From assembly GCA_903887375.1 (NCBI GenBank), contig CAISPN010000018.1, positions 1-50,249 of the forward strand: a stretch of DNA of 50,249 bases, written 5' to 3'. The notes beneath the pieces were generated by a model, which ran no database searches, was not told the DNA's origin, and saw only the letters and a list, made by a program, of their open reading frames with translations. Below, one piece after another: positions 13,945-22,266 of the stretch (position 1 is the first letter of the stretch; each line of letters opens with the position of its first letter). The DNA comes from an uncultured cyanobacterium. GTDB taxonomy: Bacteria > Cyanobacteriota > Cyanobacteriia > Cyanobacteriales > Microcystaceae. A program made the position numbers and the translations under genes.

Positions 13945-16587
13945 ATGAAGCGTCAACCGGTTCTTAAAAAGAAGTATTACAAAACTTATCACCACAACAT
14001 TAGAAGAACCAAACAAGCCATTTATAAACAATCCCCGCTCCAAATTCTTACTATTATTTCTGTGGTGTTGATGCTCAACATTTTGGTCTGGGAAGTAGTT
14101 AATTTACCATCTACTGATTATCAGGAATGGAATGGTGTGATTAAAGGATTATCCTTTAGCCCCTATCGTGATAAATATAATCCACTAGAGCAAGATTATC
14201 CAATGGCACGGGAAATTGCCGAAGATGTCCATCTGATTGCTCCCCATGTAGGAGAGATTCGTACCTATAGCTCCCTACATGGGCAAGAAAATATTCCAGC
14301 ATATGCCTTAAAAGAAGGGCTGCGAGTCACTCAGGGTGCATGGGTGGGTAAACCAACTGACAATAACCTTTTTGAACTGCAAAGTCTGGTGAAATTGGCT
14401 AATACCTATTCCAACATCCATAGGGTGGTGGTGGGAAATGAATCGCTGCATCGGGCAGATGAAACTGTAGATGAATTGATTGATATGATACGCTATGTCA
14501 AAAGCCGTGTCCATGTACCAGTGAGCACAGCTGAGCCGTGGGATATATGGATTAAAAACCCAAGTCTTGTGGACGAGGTTGATTTTATTACCATCCACAT
14601 ACTACCTTATTGGGAAGGCAAACCCTTAGATAAGGCTTTAGCTTACTCTATGCAACGTTATAACGAAGTAGCCAAAGCCTTCCCCGGCAAGCCAATTGTG
14701 ATCGGTGAAATTGGCTGGCCAAGTTCTGGGCAGTGGAATTATGGTGCCGAGCCAAGTCAAGTCAATCAAGCGCATTTTATCCGCAATTTTTTGAATATTG
14801 CCAACCAACGCAAACTCGATTACTTTATTGTAGAAGCCTTTGACCAAACTTGGAAAAGTCAGATTGAAGGCAGTGTGGGGGCAAATTGGGGCTTATGGGA
14901 TAGAAGCGGTGAAGCCAAGTTTCCGTTAATCGGCAAAATCAAAGAAAGCAGGCAATGGACTCGTGATTGTGCCATAGCGATACTATCTGCTTTACTACCT
15001 TTGTGGTTGTTTATGCGTAATGCGAAACATTTACACTTGCGGGGGCAGCTTTTCTATCTCAGTTTGATTATGGCGATTATTTCTCTTCTGATAAGTAGTA
15101 TTGTAACGGCGCAACACAACGCTTATACTACTGGTCAGAGTTTTGCCTGGAGCGGGTTGGTACTGTTTCAGGTTTTTCTTTTTGCGGTGATGTTGGTTAA
15201 TGGGCTAGAGTTCACCGAGATGCTCTGGACCCGAGAGTGGAAGCGCAGCGTTACGGCAATTAAAGGCCATCAACAGTATTATCCCAAAGTTTCGATTCAT
15301 ATTCCCTGTTATAACGAGCCACCGCAGATGGTTAAGGCGACCCTAGATGCGATTGTTGCTATGAACTATCCCCATTATGAAGTGCTGGTAGTAGATAATA
15401 ACACCAAGGATGCGGCTGTATGGGAGCCTATTAAAGACTATTGTCAGCAATTAGGCAGCGCATTCCGTTTTTTTCATTTACCCCAATGGCCGGGGTTTAA
15501 AGCTGGAGCCCTGAACTTTGCCTTAAGTCAAACTTCCCGTGATGCCGAGATTATTGCTGTAATTGACAGCGATTATCAGGTGCAACCCGATTGGTTAATC
15601 AGTTTGGTTCCAGTGTTTGCCCAACCAGAGGTTGGCTTTGTTCAGTCTCCTCAAGATTATCGAGATTGGCAAGATAACCACTTTAAAACCATGTGTTATT
15701 GGGAATATGCAGGCTTTTTTCATATTGGCATGGTAATCCGTAACGAACGCAATTCCATCATCCAGCATGGCACAATGACAATGATCCGCAGTACCGCCCT
15801 ACATCAAGTAAAAGGTTGGGCGCAATGGTCTATTTGTGAGGATGCTGAGTTGGGCTTGAAATTGTTTGAAAACAAATGGCAGTCATATTACATCAACAAA
15901 AGTTTTGGACAAGGACTTATTCCGGATTCCTTTGCCGATTACAAATCACAGCGTTTTCGCTGGGCATATGGGGCGATGCAGATCATGAAAGAACATGTTG
16001 CGTTTTTTAAGCTAGAGCGAAAGGAATTGACGCTCGCACAGAAATATCACTTCATCGCAGGTTGGTTGCCATGGCTAGCCGATGCTGCAAATGTTGTGTT
16101 TGTCCTAGGTTCGCTTTTGTGGTCTATTTTGCTGCTTTGCAAATGGGTTGAGTTCCCGCCTGAAGTTTTTTTGTGGCCAACTTTGGGGGTATTTTTGTTC
16201 AAATTCGCCAGCAATTTTTTGATTTATGCCTTTAAAATCAAGGCTAAAATTAAGGATATCCTGGGCGCGACAATCGCCAGCACTGCCCTTAGTCATGTGG
16301 TTGGGCTTGCCATACTTCAGGGGCTATTTACCTGCGACAAGCCATTTTTCCGTACTCCAAAATGCAAAAATAAACCTGCCTGGTATCAGTCCTTTGTCAT
16401 GGCGCGTGACGAATGGGTGCTTTTGCTGGCTTTGCTGTTCTGTGGACTCGGCGTGATTGTTAAATATACTGGGGAAAATAAACAAGCGACCTTGTGGACA
16501 GGGATGCTTACAGTTGAGAGCTTACCTTACCTGTCGGCTATAATCATGTCTTTTATAAATGTGTGGCAACCAGCCCCAAAAAAATAG
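13945..16587 (+). CDS. GH17-GT2 fusion: membrane beta-glucan synthase-like protein
   Basis: The 880-residue protein fuses two carbohydrate enzymes. After a basic N-terminus and one membrane helix (about 33-52) comes an extracytoplasmic GH17 domain (about 60-335). It has the acid/base motif GNE (Glu166) and the nucleophile motif GEIGWPS (Glu255). Three membrane helices follow (about 345-425), then a cytoplasmic GT2 domain with D484, D541/D543, the CED acid D633 and Q669-RFRW, the signature of processive synthases. About five more helices end the protein. NdvB-like proteins of this build make or remodel beta-1,3/1,6-glucans, so a cyclic or branched glucan is likely. The gene looks richer in G+C than its neighbours, hinting at transfer. 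A Pho-box-like array precedes it. Confidence 0.88.
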   Translation: MKRQPVLKKKYYKTYHHNIRRTKQAIYKQSPLQILTIISVVLMLNILVWEVVNLPSTDYQEWNGVIKGLSFSPYRDKYNPLEQDYPMAREIAEDVHLIAPHVGEIRTYSSLHGQENIPAYALKEGLRVTQGAWVGKPTDNNLFELQSLVKLANTYSNIHRVVVGNESLHRADETVDELIDMIRYVKSRVHVPVSTAEPWDIWIKNPSLVDEVDFITIHILPYWEGKPLDKALAYSMQRYNEVAKAFPGKPIVIGEIGWPSSGQWNYGAEPSQVNQAHFIRNFLNIANQRKLDYFIVEAFDQTWKSQIEGSVGANWGLWDRSGEAKFPLIGKIKESRQWTRDCAIAILSALLPLWLFMRNAKHLHLRGQLFYLSLIMAIISLLISSIVTAQHNAYTTGQSFAWSGLVLFQVFLFAVMLVNGLEFTEMLWTREWKRSVTAIKGHQQYYPKVSIHIPCYNEPPQMVKATLDAIVAMNYPHYEVLVVDNNTKDAAVWEPIKDYCQQLGSAFRFFHLPQWPGFKAGALNFALSQTSRDAEIIAVIDSDYQVQPDWLISLVPVFAQPEVGFVQSPQDYRDWQDNHFKTMCYWEYAGFFHIGMVIRNERNSIIQHGTMTMIRSTALHQVKGWAQWSICEDAELGLKLFENKWQSYYINKSFGQGLIPDSFADYKSQRFRWAYGAMQIMKEHVAFFKLERKELTLAQKYHFIAGWLPWLADAANVVFVLGSLLWSILLLCKWVEFPPEVFLWPTLGVFLFKFASNFLIYAFKIKAKIKDILGATIASTALSHVVGLAILQGLFTCDKPFFRTPKCKNKPAWYQSFVMARDEWVLLLALLFCGLGVIVKYTGENKQATLWTGMLTVESLPYLSAIIMSFINVWQPAPKK

Positions 16588-16853
16588 TAATTCTTGGTTA
16601 AATCAAAAAGAAAATAAAAGATTATGTTACAAAAAAGATCTGTGTGATTCTTCAAGAAAGAGAGCAACCTTCATAGGGTTAGGCCTAGAATGAAAGTAAA
16701 AATGGATCACAATTTTTTTCCCTAGCAAACATTGCAAGCAAAATATTGCCTATAAATTTTCGCTATTTATTCATTATTACTGATTTGAAGTAACAATATA
16801 ATTTTCATTCCAGTATATGTTTAAATTAATCGAGGTTCTCTTAAACTAAAACA

Positions 16854-17930
16854 ATGAGGCATAGCGGAAAGCACAAGATCTTTGTTGGTATGGCTGCTGG
16901 TGTGGGTAAAACCTTCAAAATGCTTGAAGAAGCCCACAATCTAAAGCAGGAAGGAACTGATGTGGTCATTGGTCTACTAGAGACACATGGTCGCAAGGAA
17001 ACTGCAGATAAAGTCTCTGGTTTGGAAATAATTCCTCGCAAAGAGATTACCACCTACAATGGAGTCTGTTTGAGTGAAATGGATACAGAGGCAATTCTGC
17101 TGCGCCGCCCTGATCTGGTTTTGATCGATGAGTTAGCGCATACTAATGTCCCTGGTTCGCTGCGAGAAAAACGCTATCAAGATGTTGAATATATTCTTGC
17201 TCAGGGTATTGATGTTTATTCTACGGTTAATATCCAGCACCTGGAAAGCTTAAATGATTTAGTAGCCAAGATTACTGGTGTAGTCGTCCATGAGAGAATT
17301 CCCAATTATTTGCTCGAGCAGTCTGATGAAGTGGTAGTAGTTGATGTTACACCAGAAACTCTCGAAGAGCGTTTACTAGAGGGCAAAATCTATCCTCCAA
17401 ACCAAGTAGATCGCGCTTTGCTCAATTTTTTTCAGCGTCGTAATTTGATTGCCTTAAGAGAGCTCTCTTTAAGAGAGGTTGCTGATAATGTAGAAGAAGA
17501 AGCCTATGAAAATGTGGCAACTTCCCTAGTTTGCAATATCCGTGAAAGAGTTCTAGTCTGCGTTTCAACTTATCCTAATGCTCTGCAACTAATTAGACGA
17601 GCATATCGCTTGGCGAACTATATGCATGCCCCTCTTTATGCTCTCTATGTTGAAGATCCAGATCGCTTTTTGAGTAAACAAGAGAGTTTACATATTGAAT
17701 CTTGTAAGCATCTACTCAATGAATTTGGGGGTGAGTTTCTTCGTCTTGCTGATTACAATAAAGCCAAAACCATCGCGCTAATTGCTCACCAGCATCGCAT
17801 TACTCAAATTGTAATTGGAGAAACTCAACAGCCTCGCTGGAAAATTTTCCTGAAGGGCTCTTTAATACAAGAGCTTTTAAAATCACTCAAAGATATCGAT
17901 ATACACATTATTGCCACTAGTAATAAATAG
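16854..17930 (+). CDS. KdpD-like sensor N-terminal protein (no kinase core)
   Basis: The 358 residues match only the N-terminal cytoplasmic part of KdpD, the potassium sensor. The KdpD domain (about 5-215) has Walker A GMAAGVGKT (12-20), GLLETHGRKETA, LVLIDELAHTNVPGS and YSTVNIQHLESLND. A universal-stress-protein-like domain follows (about 220-355, starting RVLVCVSTYPNALQLIRRAY). The four membrane helices and the histidine kinase domain are absent and the frame ends cleanly, so this is not a recent break. Similar truncated KdpD proteins are known in Anabaena. No kdpABC or kdpE lies nearby. In other bacteria the USP domain of KdpD binds cyclic di-AMP, so a potassium/c-di-AMP role is possible. 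Confidence 0.9.
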   Translation: MRHSGKHKIFVGMAAGVGKTFKMLEEAHNLKQEGTDVVIGLLETHGRKETADKVSGLEIIPRKEITTYNGVCLSEMDTEAILLRRPDLVLIDELAHTNVPGSLREKRYQDVEYILAQGIDVYSTVNIQHLESLNDLVAKITGVVVHERIPNYLLEQSDEVVVVDVTPETLEERLLEGKIYPPNQVDRALLNFFQRRNLIALRELSLREVADNVEEEAYENVATSLVCNIRERVLVCVSTYPNALQLIRRAYRLANYMHAPLYALYVEDPDRFLSKQESLHIESCKHLLNEFGGEFLRLADYNKAKTIALIAHQHRITQIVIGETQQPRWKIFLKGSLIQELLKSLKDIDIHIIATSNK

Positions 17931-17967
17931 TCTTTTGCTAGTGGATTTATATTGTTTTGTAATCTAT

Positions 17968-17985
17968 ATCACATCGATATGTGAT
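17968..17985. promoter_or_regulatory. Inverted repeat ATCACAT-N4-ATGTGAT
   Basis: Perfect 7-bp arms surround CGAT. The arms are in the opposite order to a CRP site (TCACA first). It lies between the KdpD-like gene and the repeat protein and could be an operator or a short transcript hairpin; there is no T tract. Confidence 0.35.
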
Positions 17986-18081
17986 CCTTGTCTTAATCTG
18001 CGCCTTTGTTTGACCGATATTTGTTGATTGTCAAAATAAGTTGTAAAATCTTGATCCAGAATATCAAATTTGTTTTACTAT

Positions 18082-18107
18082 TTAACTAGGATACGTATCC
18101 TAATTAA
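18082..18107. promoter_or_regulatory. 26-bp palindrome upstream of the repeat-protein gene
   Basis: TAGGATACGTATCCTA (18087-18102) is a perfect 16-bp palindrome. One mismatched base pair follows, then matching TTAA on each side. It lies 28 bases before the ATG at 18136, a place where a dimeric repressor would act. No regulator is identified. Confidence 0.45.
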
Positions 18108-18135
18108 ATATTAGTATATTAATAATTGCAGAGTA

Positions 18136-19566
18136 ATGACTCAACTCAATTTAAAGCAGGGTTTGTTTAACCGCTATAGCAGCGATACGGTCACAAACAT
18201 CAATAGCGCAACTAATCAAGATGTGACGGCTATATACAATAGCGCTACTATAGTCACCGGTATTGGCAGTGACCAAATTGTTGGGGTTGCTAATTTACTA
18301 GATAGTCTCGTTTCTGCAACTACAACTACGACAACCACCACTAGTTCTTGTGGTGGTTCCTATTCCTGTGGATCCTATGATACTGACTTTTCAGCAACTG
18401 GGGTCTGGAACAATGGTGGCTCGATAACTTTCGGTTCTGGTGTTGACCTGCTCAGTGGAACTGCCAATGTGACTGTTACCGGTGCTAACAAGTATGAGGT
18501 TGATTCTATTGGTTTTGACAATTATGGTTGCTATGCCTCTGTAGTTTTTGGCGATGGCAACGACCAGGTAATTGGCAATTCTAATATCACTGTCAATGTT
18601 GATACTACAGCCAATCTTCTCTCTACAGGTATTGAAAACTACAGAGGGACAATCAAAACTGGAGGTGGTACTGATTCAATTACTGGCAATTCAGTAGTTA
18701 CCCTAAGCACTACCAACGTGCCCAATGTATTCGCTGTCGGTATTGATAACCACTATGGCGACATCACTATGGGTGGTTGTAGTGGTGATGATCAAATAAT
18801 AGGCACTGCTACTATTAGTACGTCTGGCGGTGGGATTATTCCCGATGCTGTTGTTGCTTCACCTGCGACTACTACGGCTTCCCCCAGTTGCACTACAACG
18901 ACAACAACTACTACATCTGGTTGTGGTGGTGGTTCTTATACTCCTCCTTTGAATGCTTCTGTTGATACTATAGGTCTTGAGAACTATTCTGGTACTATCA
19001 CCTTGGGAAATGGTAACGATACTCTCTCTGGCATAGCCACTATTAATGGCGGTGCCAATGGAGCAGTTGGTATTTACAATACCGGTTCAATTTCCCTAGG
19101 CAATGGTACTGATACAGTCTCTGGTATTGCTAGTGTCACAGGTGGAACCTATGCCTTGGGTCTATACAACAGTGGCACCATAGCTTTTGGTACTGGAGCT
19201 GATACTTTAATCGCCCGGGCCTCGATTACCGGTTTGGCTCCGCAAGCTGTCACTATTGATGGTCGTGGTACAATTACCATGAGTGGTACAAAGAACTACT
19301 TTAGTGGTTTTGGTAACCAAACAGTGCTTGCCGGTTCTACCAACAACTATTCCTATTGTGGTGGCTATAGCCAAAATACGACAACCAATCAAAATACAAT
19401 CGATTTAAGTTTTGTTACTCAAGCTAGCATGGGTATCACCTTGGGTAGCTACAACACCAACACAGTTGCCTTTAACTATGCTGGTGCTACTATGAAGACC
19501 TCTGGTTTTAACAACTTTATCTTTGCTGATGGTACTTATACTTATTCTCAGCTAAAATCCCACTAA
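18136..19566 (+). CDS. RTX-like beta-roll repeat protein, probably secreted or surface
   Basis: The 476-residue protein is built from eight to nine degenerate units with the core pattern GI-N-x-G-x-I-x-x-G-x-G-x-D-x-(I/L)-x-G-x-A. Clear examples are ITLGNGNDTLSGIATI, ISLGNGTDTVSGIASV and IAFGTGADTLIARASI. The GxGxD element recalls calcium-binding RTX nonapeptides and related parallel beta-roll repeats. Two low-complexity inserts stand out, each a run of threonines followed by a Cys/Gly/Ser cluster (near residues 62-78 and 252-270). There is no N-terminal signal peptide, as expected if a type I system recognises the C-terminus, but none is in the window. No enzymatic domain is visible. The function may be adhesive or S-layer-like. 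A strong terminator follows. Confidence 0.6.
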   Translation: MTQLNLKQGLFNRYSSDTVTNINSATNQDVTAIYNSATIVTGIGSDQIVGVANLLDSLVSATTTTTTTTSSCGGSYSCGSYDTDFSATGVWNNGGSITFGSGVDLLSGTANVTVTGANKYEVDSIGFDNYGCYASVVFGDGNDQVIGNSNITVNVDTTANLLSTGIENYRGTIKTGGGTDSITGNSVVTLSTTNVPNVFAVGIDNHYGDITMGGCSGDDQIIGTATISTSGGGIIPDAVVASPATTTASPSCTTTTTTTTSGCGGGSYTPPLNASVDTIGLENYSGTITLGNGNDTLSGIATINGGANGAVGIYNTGSISLGNGTDTVSGIASVTGGTYALGLYNSGTIAFGTGADTLIARASITGLAPQAVTIDGRGTITMSGTKNYFSGFGNQTVLAGSTNNYSYCGGYSQNTTTNQNTIDLSFVTQASMGITLGSYNTNTVAFNYAGATMKTSGFNNFIFADGTYTYSQLKSH

Positions 19567-19582
19567 ATTTAAATACAGATAC

Positions 19583-19618
19583 AAAAAATCTCCCTATTGC
19601 AGAATGGGGAGATTTTTG
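19583..19618. terminator. Strong bidirectional hairpin terminator
   Basis: AAAAATCTCCC (19584-19594) pairs perfectly with GGGAGATTTTT (19607-19617), and inner bases extend the stem (one G-T pair) to a GCAG loop. The flanking A and T runs make it able to stop transcripts from both sides: the repeat protein on plus and the small ORF at 19648-19740 on minus. Confidence 0.85.
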
Positions 19619-19647
19619 TTTGAGTATCTAGAATTCTATAATGGGAA

Positions 19648-19740
19648 TTATTTGGCTCTGCTTAAAAAAATAGCAGCCAAGATAATTAATCCCAATAAGC
19701 AGAGGGGAACAGCTAAACTAGCTGCATCATATTTAGTCAT
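19648..19740 (-). CDS. Putative 30-aa single-helix membrane peptide
   Basis: The minus strand encodes MTKYDAASLAVPLCLLGL followed by a strongly hydrophobic run and a short basic end (SRAK). It looks like the tiny one-helix subunits of photosynthetic complexes, but does not match PetN, PetG, PetL, PsbT, PsbM or PsaM as I know them. Its ATG abuts the ATG of the divergent plus-strand fusion gene, so any ribosome-binding site would sit inside that gene's first codons; only a weak GAG is seen. The 3' end is followed by the bidirectional terminator, which supports transcription on this strand. Moderate doubt remains because such a short frame can occur by chance. Confidence 0.4.
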   Translation of the reverse strand: MTKYDAASLAVPLCLLGLIILAAIFLSRAK

Positions 19741-22197
19741 ATGCTCATTCAAGAAATAGCCATTTGGTTAAAAGAACGTAGTGCTCTTAATATCTTAGAT
19801 CAGGCAACTCTTCTAGAGCTAGCGCCTGAACTTGAGAGCCGTTCTTTTGCCTCTCAGCAAAATGTCGTCACAGAAGGCACATATCCCGACGGGCTCTATA
19901 TTCTAGTATCCGGGCGATTAGAAGATCAAAAAGCAAATGTTAGTCTTCTTAGCGGTGCGGTGATCAATCTCCAAGAGCTACTTTTAGATCAAGCAATAAG
20001 CTCAAATATATTAACTCTTAATGAAGCAGAGCTCTGGTACATAGATAGGGAAAAATTTGTAGCCTTTGCCGATACACATCCTGAACTTGGTTTGAAGTTT
20101 ACTCAAAAACTTGCCAATGATCTCGAAGAGTTAGCTTCTCAACTATCTTTTGAACAAGAAAGGCAAACTATTTTAAGGCCTTATCTGGTCAATAGGGCAA
20201 AGCGCGGTATTGTCGGCAAAAGTAGCTATGCAACTAGATTGCGCTCACAAATTCAAGCATCTTCCCACAATAGAGAGCCAGTTTTGATATTTGGTGAGCC
20301 CGGCTTAGAGAAAGATAACATGGCAGCTTTGATTCATTTTGGTTCTGATGATCGCCATGAGCCAATCGTCAAGGTTGACTGTGCTAGTTTACAATCTAAT
20401 GGCTTTGAGCTCCTAGGTAAATTTGGCGCAAAGATGGGCTTATTAGAAGCCCTCAAAAAAGGGACATTGATTCTCAATAATATCCAAGAGCTTCCTCGTG
20501 AGTTGATTCCGGTAATCATTGAGCTATTACAAAAAGGCAGCTATTGCCCTATAGGTGGACAGAAAAAGCAATCCCAAGCTCGCATTATCATGATTTCAGA
20601 AAATGCCATTCCCAATGTAGATAGGATAGTCAAAAATATTATCAAGGTACCTCCTCTGCGAGTAAGAAAGGCAGATATTAATTACCAGGTTGATTACTAT
20701 CTCAATATCATCTGCTCACGTAAAGGTATTAACAAGATCGAAGTGTCTCCTGAGGCTTTACGCCGTTTGCAAGCCTATGATTTTCCCAATAATTTAAGAG
20801 AGCTAGAAAATTTAGTAGAAAGGGCTGTTACGCAGCTTTCGGGCGGCAATGTGATCACCGAGGAAATCATCTGGCCCTCACAGGGCAAAAAGAAACAATT
20901 GCGTTTTAACCTTCTCAACGCTTATCCAGCCTTGCGCAGTTTTCTTCATAGTTCTTGGTATCCCGAAAGAATCAACTATGGCTTTACAACAGTAGCTTTT
21001 GCTTTAATTGTTGCCATTTTATTCTTAGGTCCTCAAAATAGAGCTGAAAATTTTGCCCTCAATCTCTTTTGGGCTTGGTGGTGGCCATTGTCACTGCTAG
21101 CTTTTCCCTTTCTAGGTAGGATTTGGTGTGCCTTTTGTCCCTTTATGATCTATGGGGAGATTGTTCAAAAACTTTCGCTATATTTTTTTCCTAGAGAGCT
21201 GAAAAAATGGCCCAGAGTAACTGCAGAAAAATGGGGAGGCTGGTTTATCTTTGCTCTATTTGCTCTGATTTTGCTATGGGAAGAACTCTGGGATCTGCCT
21301 AATACTGCTTATCTTTCAGCTTGTTTGTTACTGTTAATTACTGCAGGAGCGATCATTTTTTCGGTGATCTTTGAACGTAGGCTTTGGTGCCGTTATCTCT
21401 GTCCTATTGGTGGAATGAACGGAATGTTCGCCAAACTCTCTATGACTGAATTGCGAGCGCAGCAGGGAACTTGTTCGGCCGAATGTACTACATATCAGTG
21501 CTACAAGGGTGGGCCAGCCAAAGGTGAAGGTTTAGCTACTGATGGTTGTCCACTCTATTCTCATCCTGCTCAGTTGAATGACAACAGAGATTGTGTATTG
21601 TGTATGACCTGTTTAAAAGCCTGTCCACATCGCTCGGTAGAACTAAATTTGCGTCCACCTGCTATAGAACTGTGGACTTCGCATTTACCGCGCATTTATG
21701 AAGTCGCGCTTCTTTTTTTGCTTCTTGATGTTGTTTTTCTGCATCATCTGGACGATATTTTGCCTGATTGGGATTTGAGCAAATTCTCTATCCATGCAGG
21801 AATATCTATACTGATTTTGGCATTACCGGCTATTTTGCCCATTTTGGCCAGTCGATTAGCCCAAAGCGAGCAAATTTCCTGGGTTAAATTAGCTTATGGT
21901 TATCTTCCAATAGTTCTAGCTGCTAATCTTGCTCATTATCTAAACTTAGGATTATCTGAAGCAGGCAGGATAATTCCAGTAAGCTTTGCTACTTTTGGTT
22001 TATCAAAAGCAAATTTGCCTATCTTGGTAGCAGATCCTGCTGTTATTAGCTTTTTACAGGGAGTGACTTTGCTAGTAGGATTACTTTGTTCTGTTATTGT
22101 AGCTATCAATATTGCCAAAGGAGCTTGGAGAAAGCTCCTACCTCAACATTTTGCTAGCTTGCTTCTTACAGTGTCGCTTTGGCAGGTGATTGTGTAA
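19741..22197 (+). CDS. Fusion: CNB-like domain, degenerate sigma-54-type AAA+, NapH-like membrane ferredoxin
   Basis: The 818-residue protein has three parts. Residues 15-140 resemble a cyclic-nucleotide-binding fold but lack the FGE...R phosphate cassette. Residues 150-380 resemble a sigma-54 activator AAA+ domain. Walker A is altered (GEPGLEK, 185-191), Walker B reads GTLILNNI (241-248) with NN in place of DE, and the GAFTGA loop is gone. The arginine region PPLRVRKADI is kept. Residues 405-818 form a membrane part with about eight or nine helices and NapH/CcoG-type motifs WCAFCP (C463, C466), WCRYLCP (C550, C554) and a [4Fe-4S] cluster CxxCxxCxxxCP (618-629). Cyanobacteria lack sigma-54, so the AAA+ domain is probably a structural or signalling relic. 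A redox-sensing or electron-transfer role at the membrane is inferred. Confidence 0.8.
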   Translation: MLIQEIAIWLKERSALNILDQATLLELAPELESRSFASQQNVVTEGTYPDGLYILVSGRLEDQKANVSLLSGAVINLQELLLDQAISSNILTLNEAELWYIDREKFVAFADTHPELGLKFTQKLANDLEELASQLSFEQERQTILRPYLVNRAKRGIVGKSSYATRLRSQIQASSHNREPVLIFGEPGLEKDNMAALIHFGSDDRHEPIVKVDCASLQSNGFELLGKFGAKMGLLEALKKGTLILNNIQELPRELIPVIIELLQKGSYCPIGGQKKQSQARIIMISENAIPNVDRIVKNIIKVPPLRVRKADINYQVDYYLNIICSRKGINKIEVSPEALRRLQAYDFPNNLRELENLVERAVTQLSGGNVITEEIIWPSQGKKKQLRFNLLNAYPALRSFLHSSWYPERINYGFTTVAFALIVAILFLGPQNRAENFALNLFWAWWWPLSLLAFPFLGRIWCAFCPFMIYGEIVQKLSLYFFPRELKKWPRVTAEKWGGWFIFALFALILLWEELWDLPNTAYLSACLLLLITAGAIIFSVIFERRLWCRYLCPIGGMNGMFAKLSMTELRAQQGTCSAECTTYQCYKGGPAKGEGLATDGCPLYSHPAQLNDNRDCVLCMTCLKACPHRSVELNLRPPAIELWTSHLPRIYEVALLFLLLDVVFLHHLDDILPDWDLSKFSIHAGISILILALPAILPILASRLAQSEQISWVKLAYGYLPIVLAANLAHYLNLGLSEAGRIIPVSFATFGLSKANLPILVADPAVISFLQGVTLLVGLLCSVIVAINIAKGAWRKLLPQHFASLLLTVSLWQVIV

Positions 22198-22221
22198 GTT
22201 TTTTTTAGGGTTAATAAAAAA

Positions 22222-22243
22222 AGGGGAAAGTTTACTCTCCCCT
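22222..22243 (-). terminator. Terminator of the minus-strand exported protein gene
   Basis: AGGGGA (22222-22227) pairs with TCCCCT (22238-22243). Read on minus, the stem is followed by a seven-base T run (A run at 22216-22222 on plus). It serves the gene ending at 22267; the plus-strand side lacks a T tract. Confidence 0.65.
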
Positions 22244-22266
22244 GGTTGTAAACTAACTTGATTGAT

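Noticed and set aside
17914-17944. CCACTAG/CTAGTGG hairpin at the end of the KdpD-like gene
   Set aside because: The stem begins inside the coding region and has no proper T run, so a terminator cannot be claimed.
18136-19566. Repeated DNA of the 18-19.5 kb region as a CRISPR or satellite array
   Set aside because: The repeats are protein-level units with varying DNA, in one open frame.
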